DNA of 64,000 bases, from NCBI GenBank assembly GCA_022376515.1, contig WTXI01000002.1, positions 1,550,001-1,614,000 of the forward strand, given 5' to 3'. The stretch's first letter is position 1. Each line of letters opens with the position of its first letter. This document shows positions 1 to 11,841 of the stretch, one piece after another. The position numbers and the translations under genes were made by a program. The notes under the pieces are model-generated. The model was not told the origin of the DNA. It saw nothing but the letters and a program-made list of their open reading frames with translations, and searched no databases. This stretch comes from Lactifluus volemus. Its lineage: Eukaryota > Basidiomycota > Agaricomycetes > Russulales > Russulaceae.

Positions 1-485
1 ATGTATCGTAAATGGGTATCAGCGGCAGAACGTGGGGGAAGGACTGGTCGAGCTGAATGACTCGTTTGCAGAAGCAGATAAGGCGGTAGACGCCATCCGG
101 GATTTGTGTTGCGACAAAATCCCTGTGCCCAGCTAGGATATACGACAGTCGATAGCCCGTGGTGGGAACCATAATTGACGATGTCATGGTAGACAATGTC
201 GGTTTAAAGTGAGGGGAAGGGGGGCGCGCGTTCGAGGTCAAGCACCAAATTTGCGCTTGAGTCTTCTCTGTACGCGGAAGATTGAGAAACGAACGCTAAG
301 ACTGAGTGCTTGCCAGTGACGGCGGATCTGCTGGCTACATGTGGGACTAGAAGAGGTGGCATGACGTCGGTGGGATGAAAGGCGACCAAAATAAAAGACA
401 ACTCACGTCCAATCAGGCACCTGCTGGTGCATTGGCACGTATGGATCCTCCCTGGGAGGGCATGAAATGACGCCGGGCTCATCCA
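1..485. other. Left edge, no gene recognised
   Basis: I see no convincing coding sequence here. A minus-strand open frame at 204-482 sits just downstream of the hypothetical gene that stops at 486. It has no recognisable motif and composition typical of a chance frame, so this stretch is probably 3' untranslated and intergenic DNA. Confidence 0.5.
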
Positions 486-971
486 CTATCCCCTGAGAGG
501 TCTCATAGTGTTGGGGGAGTGGCTCCTCGAGCGGAGCTTGTGACGAACGCGTGTGGAGCGCGGCCGCTCTTCAATGGCCTCCTCGAAAGATCGACGGGCG
601 TAGGGTAGAGGCTGCTCGTAGGCATAATAGCGAGCATGACGACGTTCGCGAGGCGAGGCACTGCGGAGGCGTGCACGTTCATCGAATTCTTCGGCGTCGT
701 CTTCATCATCGTCACCGCCTCGCTCCCAAGCAGGACGGCGAGAGACGGTATTCACAACAGGAAAGTGTCGGTAGTCTGGATCATGGAGATTCCCATCTGT
801 GTCGGCATAGACGGAAGTGGGAGAGGATGATGCAGAGGCTGATAGGTAGGAAGGGTCGAGTAGGCGAGAGACATCTGCCACCTTTGGTTGGCGATAATTG
901 GAGAAGTGGCGCTTGGGAGGTAATGGGTGGGATAGACGCATCGGAAGATCGTATTGAAAGGTTGGGGACAT
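486..971 (-). CDS. Conserved-looking hypothetical protein, 161 aa, charged C-terminal half
   Basis: A single uninterrupted frame of 161 codons starts with ATG at 971 and stops at 486. The N-terminus begins MSPTFQYDLPMRLSHPLPPK. The middle has a DPDYRHFPVV segment followed by an acidic run (GGDDDEDDAEEFDE). The C-terminal third is rich in Arg and Ser. There is no signal peptide, membrane helix or catalytic motif. The layout resembles small disordered proteins found widely in Agaricomycetes, but I cannot assign a function. The upstream 250 bases (about 980-1250) are rich in pyrimidines on the coding strand, as is common in fungal promoters. I judge it a real gene from the consistent, non-random composition; an unseen extra exon is possible. 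Confidence 0.55.
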   Translation of the reverse strand: MSPTFQYDLPMRLSHPLPPKRHFSNYRQPKVADVSRLLDPSYLSASASSSPTSVYADTDGNLHDPDYRHFPVVNTVSRRPAWERGGDDDEDDAEEFDERARLRSASPRERRHARYYAYEQPLPYARRSFEEAIEERPRSTRVRHKLRSRSHSPNTMRPLRG

Positions 972-3900
972 TTGAACTTGGATGGAGGGGATGAGGGCTG
1001 GTGGGTGGACGGAAGAGGGGGATGAGTCGATGGCGGGAGAATCGGGGTAGAACTGAAAGAGTGAGATTTATAGCTGAGTGAACAGGTGGGTCTTGTTGAA
1101 TGGGGCATGGTTGAGTGGCCAAACTCCCGGATTGAAGAGATGGGATCGTTCAAAATCTCATCTCGGCCTTTTTCACACTCTGACTCACATACCCTTTCAC
1201 CCGGCAAAGCCACTTTACCCGTATACTCCCGGATTACCGCCATGGGTTCTTTTTATGAATAATAGAAAATCTAATCAATCAGAAAGACACAAAGACAAAC
1301 CACAAATCCCGACGAGCAACCCCACTCCGACCAACAAAAAGACACAAAAACAAAACCCAGGCGCCAATTTCCACAGACTTCTAGTGCGCCTCGTTCCTCG
1401 TACGCCCCGTACATATCGCACCGACCCATCGCTTGCTCCTTTGGGCCATCCCTCGCCCCAAACTCCGAGCACTTCCCCTCATCTCTACATCGATGACCAC
1501 TCTTTATCATTTTTGGCATAAACACTAAGTGATCCCTATGAGGAAGGTGCCCCAATTCCACCTCTAATTCCACCTTCTCCCGAGCAAGGTCACCCCCGCA
1601 TGAAAGGCGCTTAGCTAAGCCAGCTATGGGAACTCCCCGAAATCCCTCCCGCCTTACCTCAGCTGGATCCCATCGTCTTAATCATCAAATCATGATCTTA
1701 GCAATCCACAGTCCGTGTTCGTCGAGATCGGCTATCAAGCACTGCTTGTGGATGTGGATATGTGGATGGATGCAAAATCCCCATTTCATCCGTCGGTTGG
1801 ATACCGTTTCCCTCTGCACAGTTCCATTTCCGTTTCAGCTTCCAAACTCGGATATCCTCCTTCGCAATAGTCACCGCTCTTGTATTGATAAGATTCCTTC
1901 GCTTATTGACATCATTCCGTGTCACTGAATGTTCTTCTCAGAATTATTTATCATATCTGGTCATCATTTTCGGTCTCGGGAGCACTGTAGGGTTTCCTCG
2001 GCTTCACCGGACACCCGCAGACACGCGTTCACTGTGGCGAGAAAAGATCACGTCATCATTCATCCATGTATTTGGCCTTTCCACGCTTTCTTCGCATTGC
2101 TTTGCGGAGGGCCATTACCTTTATTTCTAGAAAGAGGCTACACTCCGCTTTAATGTATAAAGCTTTTTTGCTTGGGCCAGTGACGTACTAACCTAAAGAA
2201 TGTATATTTATGAAAATAATCTCGCCAATCATTTAGGGGTCCTTGCCCCCCGCCTCGATTTTCTTTGTGCTCGACAACGTGTTGTGAAACGAGGCCAGTC
2301 AAAGCCAAGTTCCTGGCTCTGTGTCTCAATGATGCACCTACGCGTGCGTATAAGTCACATTGAGTTGGGGCAAATTAGGGCACATGCGGTGCCACTGCAC
2401 GCGCTCGATTTATGATACATTCGATTGCTGGAATCGTAAGATACCCATCCATTCATTTAGCTCAACGCCGTACGTGAGATGGACGCGGGGACCATAAACG
2501 ATCTTGCACCGTCTACTCCACCCTCCACTTGGACCTAGATGCCGTGCTTTGCGTTCCTCACAGCCATCAAGAGTGACATAGACCCGCCTTGGTGTGTGCT
2601 GGTCAACGTCTTGGTTTCAAGTTTAACGTGCCTGTTCTCAAAACCGAACGCTCCACTCCGCTAGGTGCGAATCGTGCAAGTCATGTGCGATAAAACTTTA
2701 CCGTGGACGTCGCCACAACCTACACTATAACGGATTCCGTTATAGAAGTGCGAGGGCGATCCGTATGTATGCCGATAGGATGGGCCGTCCCCACAAAAAG
2801 GCGTGGAGATCGCCGCGTGACCAAAGAAGGCAAGTGACCGACGCGTGGCGCACGTGAGGTCGAGTGCGTGTACGTCGCTGCGGCGACACATTTGGCCCAA
2901 AGGACTCGCAAGAGAGAGCGGGTGATATGACCAAGTCCGTGCTCAACGGTAAAGGTCACTTCCGCCGTTGACAGTCTCCACAAAACGAAGATCTACGAAT
3001 CAGGGTAAGACGTAGCCCCAAGTTCGAGCGGCCTTTATTGGGAGGGTGTCGTGGATGCCTCGCCTCTCAGTTTCCCAACTAGTTGCCATCACCTGACTGA
3101 GATTTTTTACAGGTGCTTGGCAGGCCGCTGTGATGGACATCGCCAGAACCAGTGAAAGCGTGATCTGGCCGTAAGCTGAGTATAGTAACCAACCCATTCG
3201 AGATCCGTCCTGCTAATTGGGGTATAATTTGGCAGAGGCCTGTCTAGAAGCCTGCATACAAGCGTAAAGATGTGCGGAGGTCGCGTTTTGGGGCTTGCAG
3301 TAATGCAGTTGTGGGGGGGAAAGGTAGCCGATCACAGTCGCCAGTGGCGGAATGCGGCTCAGATGAATGATGATCGCTTTGGGGGGGATGACCCCAGGAA
3401 TTTCTTCGAGGGTAAATCAAGTCCATCAGAGAACCCTAGACGGAGATATGTGGCGATCACACCAACGGCAGAAAGGTAGATTATTTGCGAACGTAACGTT
3501 TGTGTGTGTCACAGCGCCTGATTGGGTTTGCCTGGTGAACTCTGCGTTGGAAAGGAGAGGCTGAAACCATCGCAGGCTTTGAAAGCATGATTTTGAGACA
3601 GGTATGAATCGGGAGCGTAATTAAGAAGTAGGGCAGTGCAAGAGCAGACCATGGCACAAGGCTACGAGCTGGAAGCTACTCACGTTAGCTGAGAGATGAA
3701 CCACACTCATACCTCTTCAAGGTTGAGCCAACTTTTTTTCAACCCTCGCTAAGGCCACGGAAGGAGCCGTTCATGGCACGGTGTCATGGGCGTTGGGCGC
3801 AGCAAACCTCAGCGGAAGACATGTCTGCATTATTGTAAGAACGGCGCAGTACTATCGTCGGCGTTGTGATAACTGAGGCAGAAGCAGAGAACCCACTCAA

Positions 3901-5996
3901 TCTAGATAAAGAATGTTGGCATGTGACTACATTCGAAGTTGAAGAGGAACCCATCCGCAAAGTTGATAATTCGGTCCTGCTTCCATGGAAATAGCAAGGC
4001 TTTGTGCTACGGACGATAGATAATGCTCCGCGCCCGGTAATAGATTTGAGATATTCCCTCTGCCCGGAGTGCTGACAAAGCAAACGATGACGACCTCAAG
4101 GTCTTGATCGGCAAACGCTCGTAATAATCACTAATTAACCGACGATAATGGGACTGGGACCTAACGGTAAGTTGAACACCAAAATTGCTCGACCGAAGGA
4201 TGTTGGCGGTTTTAAAATGTCCGTATGAATTACCGTATGACAAGACAAGAGACAAAGAGAGAGTTAGGGGGGACCAAAGAGCTGTATGCTGAGGAAAGAT
4301 GCGAAGGCGCCGGAAAAAGATCTTTCTTGGCGCTCCAACAGGGGGCGATAGACCGTATTAGGTCAAATGCTGTCAGGTGATGCCTCGCTGACAATCATCG
4401 CGTGCTCGAATCACGGCTAAGCCAAACATGAGTTGAAGAGCACCCTTCGTAAGAAGCAGCGCACGATGGTCATTTCCTAGTTTTAGGTAAAGAACAGTGG
4501 GGGGTGGGTGGGGTGGGCCCAAAGCTCATCCCTTACGTCGACGGCGCTAACTTGCGATAGAATTCTAGATGCAAGTTATTATTGGCTGGCGGCAGACAGC
4601 GCGCGTTACGCACCAAAGACGTCCGCCGGTGACCGTGGAAGATGAGATGAGCGTCAGCTGGGAACGCGGAATCTGTCTTCCGTCGCGTGATTTCAGCCAC
4701 CGACCCTATTGAGCCAGAGAATCCTTTATCTTCACACCCGGTCCTTTGCTAATTGAAGTGTGGGTCATGCTGCTTCCAAGGAAAGACTACAATCGCACGA
4801 CAACTGTACCCACGACACCTCTCAGAATCCCAAGCTCATTTCCACTCGTGACAGGCTGGGAACGCCCCTCCCCCCGTGTGTTCATGAGACGTTACCAGCA
4901 ACGTGGAAACCTGGCACTCGTATATGTTCAAATGTCCAAACTGGCACTTTCCAGAACCAGTATGGTGCCGATACCGGTGGATCCCCACCGCTCAACCTCC
5001 AGGCCAAAAGAGCCGAGTGGACGCCAAAAGTTCCGGAATTAAAGAAGGTTGGTGCCGAGCGCCAGTCAAAGAGGGTAAGATGCAGTCGACATGACATGAA
5101 ACATGGTGAGCCCCCAACCGGATTCGCAAGAAGCCCTTTTGAGGGGCTAATGAGCCTTCACGGAATTTGCGCAGGCGTGTAGGGCAAGCCATTTGGGCGT
5201 GCTTCGTCGTTCGATGCGCCCCACGGAATCTAGATGGAAAGCAGGGCCCAGATAAAGGCGATGCCGATGCGCAAGGAACGATGACGGCAAACAGATGGGG
5301 TCTGCTCGATATAGTTTATCGTCCCCCCTTGGTCCAGACGGCCGGAAGACTCGTTGGTCCTGGACTTGCTTCTTTAGGGTCGGTGGCGCCCATTTACCCT
5401 AGTGCCAATGTGCCAAGGCCTACTTTGGCACTCTTGAACAGGTGTATAGGATAGATTTATGAGCACTACAACACGACACCTGCTGGGTTTCCAGGATAGA
5501 ATGGCACAGCAGTTGACCACGAACCTGCGGCCACGGCTTTGCCTTCAGTTGATAACCCAACCCATGACCCTGTACTAATAACTGGTATATTCACCGGGAA
5601 ACTTTGCATGCCGGGGAGCCGGTCACGGCAATGTGTTCACCGGTTGTAAGTTCGTGGCGATGGCGAGTATTAGGGTTACTCTCTCTTGACGCCGTGGCAC
5701 TTTGGTCAACGTGTCGGAACATCGCCACACGACAGGAGAAGGGACGTGTGCCCAGTTACTTATCCAGTGTAGCTCCTGATCTGCCCTAATAAACGGACTG
5801 GTCGATCCAAAGCGTACATTTGCGCTTGCGGCGCCATGCCACTAACACACACCATAGATTGTGTGAAGAGATGGACGGGCTTGGTCCGATTCCCTGGGAA
5901 CAACAAAACGGGTATCGTTGCAACACTGCCTAGAATGTGTTTGTGGACTAGTTCCAACTAGGGATGTCCATACAAATTAATTATAAATCACAGATC
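972..5996. other. Gene-poor stretch of about 5 kb
   Basis: No frame here shows a recognisable domain, intron pattern or sustained fungal codon use. Overlapping short frames on both strands at 2660-2990, 3000-3430 and 3780-4255, and a 140-codon plus-strand frame at 4760-5182, look random. Apart from the promoter side of the gene at 971 and a strong G-quadruplex motif at 4499-4517, I see nothing that can be named. It may be decayed repeat DNA. Confidence 0.5.
4499..4517 (+). other. G-quadruplex motif with one-base loops
   Basis: The plus strand reads six G, T, three G, T, four G, T, three G. Four G-runs of at least three with single-T loops match the most stable class of parallel G-quadruplex. 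It lies in the gene-poor left arm, more than 1.4 kb from the nearest recognised gene. Confidence 0.6.
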
Positions 5997-8900
5997 TCAT
6001 TTACGCTCCTCGGTTGGTTTGGCGTCAGTGTCCTTTTCATCACTAGAGCCATCGCCCGTATCGCTTGGGGAGCTATGACCGGACCCACTGGCGAATGTCC
6101 AGCTTCCCGCCGTAGGTGTAGTCTCACCATCACCCGCGCTTTGGAAGTCGCCAAAGTCGCCAAATGAGTCGAACGTTATTTCCTGTATGTCCTCCGTAAA
6201 GCTCGACGAGGGATTAAATGGATCACTCCGAGAGGCGGCTGCTGAGTCTGAGAATGGGCCAAAGCCGTCGTCCTTCGAAAGTAGTAGATATAAGGTAAGG
6301 CTGACGATGTACATCCCAACATAAGAGACTCACATCGTCATCTTCGCCGAAACGGGTCGTTGAATGGACTATCTGCTGGAGGAGGTGGGAACGCATTCTG
6401 TTACAAGAGGTCAGCAACTATCTTCTATCTAGCACCTGTGGGGGACGTACCTCTATCCCTGCTTCGCTGAGAGGACGACGTTCTCGAATAGGTGGTCTTC
6501 TGGTATGTTCGAATTGTATATCGAATTGAGATTGGGTGAGCCAACCCCCATCTTCATCATCAGAGGCATCGGATGAAGAGGATGAACTAGCAAACTCGTC
6601 ACGCCGCTGCATTTCATGGGCCAGATACTGAGCAAACTATCAAGGTCAGAGCTGAGGATCGGGAATCGCGATTCAGTAAACAGCAGGATCTCACTGTGGG
6701 ATGTGCCGCAGTGCTAAAGTCATCGTCGTCATCTTCGGCAGCAGGTGCGACACCAAAGTCAGCAGTGTTGCTTAGAGTGGGCTTTGAACCAGTCGCACGG
6801 CGGAACTCGCCCTTGGTCTCGTGTAAAGTGAGCTTAACAGCGGGTGGGGGCGCAGAGGTACTCGAGTCTTCCTCGTCAACTTTCCACTGGCCCGCGGGTC
6901 GCGATGCACCCACAGTCACCGTAGGCTTGCCTCCACCAAGCAGACTAGTATCTTTCTTCTTGGTCTCTTTGTATCGGCCTCGCACGTAATCATTCCAGGC
7001 CGGCTGAGGTGCGCACTCCTCAATGACCTGCTTCAAATCTGGTGGAAAATGATCAAGCGCAGTGATCACATCCTCTGAGATGAGAGTGAGGTGACCCATG
7101 TATCCCAATCGAACCCCTTTCGGCTTTGCGCTAGAGGAAAGTCGTGAGTATGGCCTTAACGGCCAGATTTTCCCACACCTTTCAACATCGTTGAGTTTCT
7201 GCCCTTCAACGATCCGTTCCATGAGCTTCGCATCTCGGAAGAGTGCAATCGCGAGCAGGCGGTTAGCTCCTCCGTCAACGCGCCCTGTGAGGATTTGATG
7301 GATGAGGTCGTATACGACGCTATGAAGGAAGTTGTTCCATGGGAATTCAAAGAATAGGTCCTAAAAGAATCAAGTCATGACTCGTATATGCATCCACCCC
7401 AAAGATTTTACGCACTAGCATGGCCGCCAGCACGTTATCGTCTAACATTCTGTGTTTAAGTCGCTCCCCGACGGGAATGGAGAGCCCGGTCTGCGATGTG
7501 TCGGCCAAGGTACGCCTTTTTGAGCTACGTCTTGATCCTACCGAACGGCGACCAATGGTGGAGCCTTCAGAGCCTATGCTTTGATTCGAACCTTTTCGCC
7601 GGGGTGGTGCACTCCCGCCTGAGAGGGCCTTATCCGGATGTAAGGCCGCTCCCGGAGAGGTACCAGTAGTAGAATCAGGTGTTGTTTCTGCTGGAGAGCG
7701 GGTATGAGGGGAGGGTAAAGAACCTGATTTGGGCTTTGAAGCTGCGTCCGAGGACTTCGATTCACCAGGGAGGGCGACGTCTTCCATGGGATCGTCTTCG
7801 AAACTACCGGGGCCTTCATCGTCACTCATATCTTCATCCGAGTCTAAAAGTGACGAAGAGTCCTGTGGGGCACCGTGAACCGGGAATTCCAGTGCAGGTT
7901 CTATGTCGTCCACCCCTTCGTCCATAGCATCACGATGGTCGTCGCCGCCAGAACCCATGGAAATGACCTGTGCTAGTTCTTCGAGCGCAGAAAGTCCTCC
8001 CTGTAAGCGACCCTCAGAGTCGTAAAGGTAATCGTAATCGGTGGGGCGATTAAGGAGAGACATGTTAGAACAATGAAGAAGTTCGGCGTAAAGTTCGCAA
8101 ATTCTGTAGCGTTCGAACGTGAGGGGTGTAATACTCCCAACTGTCGTGGATACGGGCCCATCCTGTTATCAGAGTTCGAGAGATGTAAGGTAGCGCGAGC
8201 GGAAGCGAAGGGCTCACTGAAGTCCTGGGTTTCTGCAAGTAGGGCTTTAGCTCGTGCAAGCGGTCGCAGAATATCCCTAACAAGGGACCCAGGTGAACAA
8301 CACCCATGCGATCAACCATTTCATTCATTGCCCCTTCTAATGCCACCCGGCCTTCCTCGAGATCGCGAGTAGAAAGCTGCTGCTGAACATGGATGAGTCG
8401 ATTTCGTAGAGTGTGGAAAGATATGGCTCAAAGTAGTCTGAATTGTTCTGCCGGATCAGTTCAATTACCATACATATTGAATTGACGATGGACGATGTAG
8501 CAGATTCATAGCTCGGTAACGCTGGGGTGGACGGGTGGCAAAGTTCATCGTCCCGGGGATGTCGCTGTTAGATGATACAGGTGTTATATCCTTGAAGTCG
8601 TATAGAATGTGATCCACGAGGATTTGCGTATTTTCCCGACTAGCTAGTTCCCTGGCAAATCGATTGGAGGCCAGACCCGTTTGGAGACCCTCCGACAGTC
8701 CAGCCGTGGGAGAAGGTGCTGACATTGAGATGATGCCTTTAATGAGTTCAGCCACTACAACATGCATGTCCGGTGAGTGAGTCGGGGAAAGGCGACTGAC
8801 GAGTCTCGCCATGAGACCCTCTTCAGAAAGCCACTGTAAGTAGCGTGTAAGCGGGATTCGGCGGGAAAAAGACGTTGAATCGAGTGAGGGCATACTTCAA

Positions 8901-9612
8901 GTACGCCAGCACCGGCGGGCTGTTCGTCTAGTTGTATAATTCGTACTAGGAGATCGGAAAAAGAGGGTATCTCGATGTGTTGAAGAATTTGTTCGATGAT
9001 GTCTCGCTGTGCTCGGATAAATTGGAGCATCTGCAGCGGGTCTCCGAATAGGCAACAGGAAAGCGCAGGAAAGCGGCAGTCACCTCTGCGGGCTTTTTAC
9101 TCATGAATACAGCATTAATTTTGGCAAATTGAGCGGCCATGGTCATTCGAGTTCTCATATCTTCGAGTGGGCGATCCAGCACGGTCTCCCAGAAGGGGAC
9201 CAATAGCTGATCCGTGTTGTTCAGACAGGTCTCGACGATTGACCATATCTCGCTGCAGAGAACTTCAGTTGCGACGTAAGGGTACCTTTATCGATGTAAG
9301 GAAGCAAGTGGGGAAAGCATTGACTTGGCACGCACTTGAATCTACCCCGCTCTTCTCCCTCTATCTGTCCTGTGACATACCCCAACAGACGTTGCAATAC
9401 GTCCAGCCTTTGAAAGTAGTCTATAAGGCGCGTATTTTGAGCCTTGCACTCCTGCAGAAGGTCATCCTCGTCAAGTATTGCTTCTAATGATACATCGTCC
9501 TTGTCGAGGAGGCTATCTATTGAGGACCCGTTGTGGAAACCGAACCTAAGGCACAGACATTTCAATGATTTCCAGTGCATCTCGAGCCAACTCTGAAATA
9601 CCTCCAAAACAT
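5997..9612 (-). CDS. SAPS-family protein, Sit4/PP6 phosphatase regulatory subunit
   Basis: This is a homologue of the yeast Sit4-associated proteins (SAP155/185/190) and human PP6R, which partner the PP6/Sit4 phosphatase in nutrient and cell-cycle signalling. Spliced, it begins MFWRFGFHNGSSIDSLLDK and continues LEAILDEDDLLQECKAQNTR and LLGYVTGQIEGEERGRFK, the hallmark SAPS N-terminus. Later exons carry VAELIKGIISMSAP, LVDHILYDF, LRLGYMGHLTLISEDVI and QPAWNDYVRGRYKETKKKD. The tail is acidic and Ser-rich with EITFDSFGDFGDFQ, and it stops at 5997. The first coding exon is only 11 bases (9602-9612, ATG TTT TGG AG), followed by a 56-base intron (9546-9601). Without this exon the protein would lose its conserved MFWR start. 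The body of the gene has many short introns. Confidence 0.92.
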
Positions 9613-9996
9613 AGTTTAACAAAATTTGATGATGTGTGTTTTAATAATGGGCAGGAGGGCCTCCTACGAGGTAACTTGCTTGGCAAGTGAGGTCAAGTTG
9701 CTGATCGCAGAGGACGCGTCGCTGGCTATTCGGGCCAGACGTAGCGCCCGCGCACTATCTTTTCTGGGTTACACTCACACGACAGCGCAATACATGAGGA
9801 AAACGGTTGTAAATTTATGTCAGGACAAATAGAGCTGCCTCAGCTCTCCACTCTGCGAAAGCACACGCACAGGGTATCACATAAATATGTACAAGCTATG
9901 CTCCCGTACAATGTAAACACCATAAACCGTCTTCTCTCAAAGGTCACTAGAACTGTGACGGAGGAAAAGGTGAACAACATATTCTTAAAAAAAACC
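9613..9996. other. Spacer between the SAPS and AP-2 mu genes
   Basis: This holds the promoter of the SAPS gene and the 3' end of the AP-2 mu gene, both on the minus strand. If the last AP-2 mu intron (9947-10008) is spliced, the mu stop codon moves to 9944-9946, inside this spacer. No further gene is visible. Confidence 0.5.
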
Positions 9997-11748
9997 CTAC
10001 TCACTCACCCGTATTTGATATGAACCGCTGGCCTTGGTCAGGTACCGGACCCATTTAATACTGTGATAGTTGCTTTTTTCAAACACTTTCAAAAACCGCA
10101 CAACAATCCAGAGGCTGTGAACATGAGGACTTGGAAATCGACGTCTATGGGAGGCCGGGCCCACACTTGTCGGGTTGTCGTGCTGGTGAGTTGGGCAGTC
10201 GCATTGAATGTGAGCTCTTGTCCACCTTGAAATCGTGGGACCCTATACAGGTATATAAATCGGAACGTGAAGAAGCACCGTGATACTTACTTCCACACGA
10301 CCACATTTTCTTCAGGAACATACTTTGCCTTCCCTGTCTGAACTTTGCAGTCGACACCAGTTGTATTTAGGGGGGTTGGTATGCGAAGTACCACGTTGGT
10401 CGCAGAGAGTTTGTTCCCGAAATTTGTCTTCACGACAACGTGATACGTAACTTGGGACGTCCCTACCTCGTTCACAGTGGGAATCACCCGCAATGGCAAT
10501 TTCACATTCGAGGTTGCACGGTAGCTGGAGAAGTATCAGTAGCAGAAATACCAAGTATGTTTCGTGCTCACGTCATTAACTCAAATTCTCCATCTGGCGG
10601 AATGAAACTAATTGTCCTGGTCGAATCGAATTCATTCAACCGGACACATTGGTGAAACCGACAGTCGTCGAGTTCAACAGCATCAATCGCACCACGTTCG
10701 CTCCGGTCAATCACCAGCTTGTCATTTAGGCCGAACTTGCACTCCGGCATGCCTGACAAATACGCGCGCATTTGAATGTGGCCATCGACGTCGGCCCGTA
10801 AAACAGTGCCTTGGGATATCGCCATCAAACCGACAGAAAAGGGAGAACGTTTCCTTATGACAAACCTTTGGCGCTCATGCTCAAATTGACCGTTTCTACG
10901 ACGTCACAAAGGCCTCATTCTTCTTGTACTTCACATCCGCGCGGCGCCAACTCGTCACGCCGGTTGCTTGGGTCGTAATCTTCGACGATTCCTCCTTGTG
11001 AAGAACGCGCAAGTTGGCCGATAGAAATATAAGTGAATGATGTAACTCACAGCAATGGAATGTGAGGACCTAACGCTCTCTGTCGTAATATAACCCTTAA
11101 GGGTATCGATCTCGCTGTTCTGGGGATAACCAAAGTCGTTGATTTCTACGACAATTAAGTCAATGGAATGGGATGTGAGGGGGGGAGGGACTCGCCATCA
11201 ATCAACTCATAAATCAACACGAAGTTATTCTTCACGCATTCCTCGTCGACCTTCCCAAAGTACGATTTACATATTGAGATCACTCGGTAACAGAATTCAA
11301 ACACCAGGGCGGCATTCGCATTGTTTCTGTGCCATGAGGTAAACGAGGACGTTTTGAGACAAAGAGGCGGGATTCGTACTTCGTCACCGCTACGACGTAG
11401 ACGTTGTTCACTCTGACGTGAAAGAAACTCGTCGACCCAAGGGTGATTATGGGGGTTCGGACATCACTGCTAGAGATGACTTGTATTCGGAAGACGTCTG
11501 CTATGGAACGCCTAGGACTCCAGTCAGCATGCGAGTTTCGTGTGCAGAAGAAGACCAAGAATACCTCAAGTCTGGTCGGTAGAGCCGAGATATCAGTAGC
11601 TAAGATAGGCATGACGCATGAAACAATGTCCTGGTAGTGAAACACAATGGCTCACTTCGCCTTTCTGGTTAAAGATGAAGAATGCCTAAGTGTAATAAAT
11701 TAGCACAATCCCTGAACGTGAATAGTTCCTGATACGCACCGAGATCAT
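9997..11748 (-). CDS. AP-2 clathrin adaptor complex mu subunit
   Basis: The medium subunit of the AP-2 endocytic adaptor binds tyrosine-based cargo signals at the plasma membrane. The spliced N-terminus is [13 protein letters not shown], then [24 protein letters not shown] and [11 protein letters not shown], the longin-like domain. The C-terminal mu homology domain has [55 protein letters not shown] and ends [21 protein letters not shown]. The TPLNT and LPLRVIP motifs favour AP-2 over AP-1. Exon 1 is only nine bases (11740-11748) before a 54-base intron (11686-11739). At the 3' end a perfect GTGAGT donor follows the Arg codon. Reading through adds V-S-E and stops at 9997, while splicing 9947-10008 gives an immediate stop. 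Confidence 0.92.
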
Positions 11749-11841
11749 AGTTGTTGTGGGCCGAGTTTACTCAAAAGCGCGTCTGTGACGGCCCAGACTC
11801 AAACTTGATTCACGCGCTCTCACTGTACCGTGACTGTACCC
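11749..11841. promoter_or_regulatory. 93-base divergent promoter, AP-2 mu / FAHD1
   Basis: Only 93 bases separate the start codon of the minus-strand AP-2 mu gene (11748) from the proposed ATG of the plus-strand acylpyruvase gene (11842), so both promoters must share this DNA or overlap the neighbouring gene. I see no clear TATA box. Confidence 0.6.

Noticed and set aside
4760..5182. Plus-strand frame of 140 codons
   Set aside because: Composition is not protein-like for this genome and the opposite strand is equally open; no recognisable domain.
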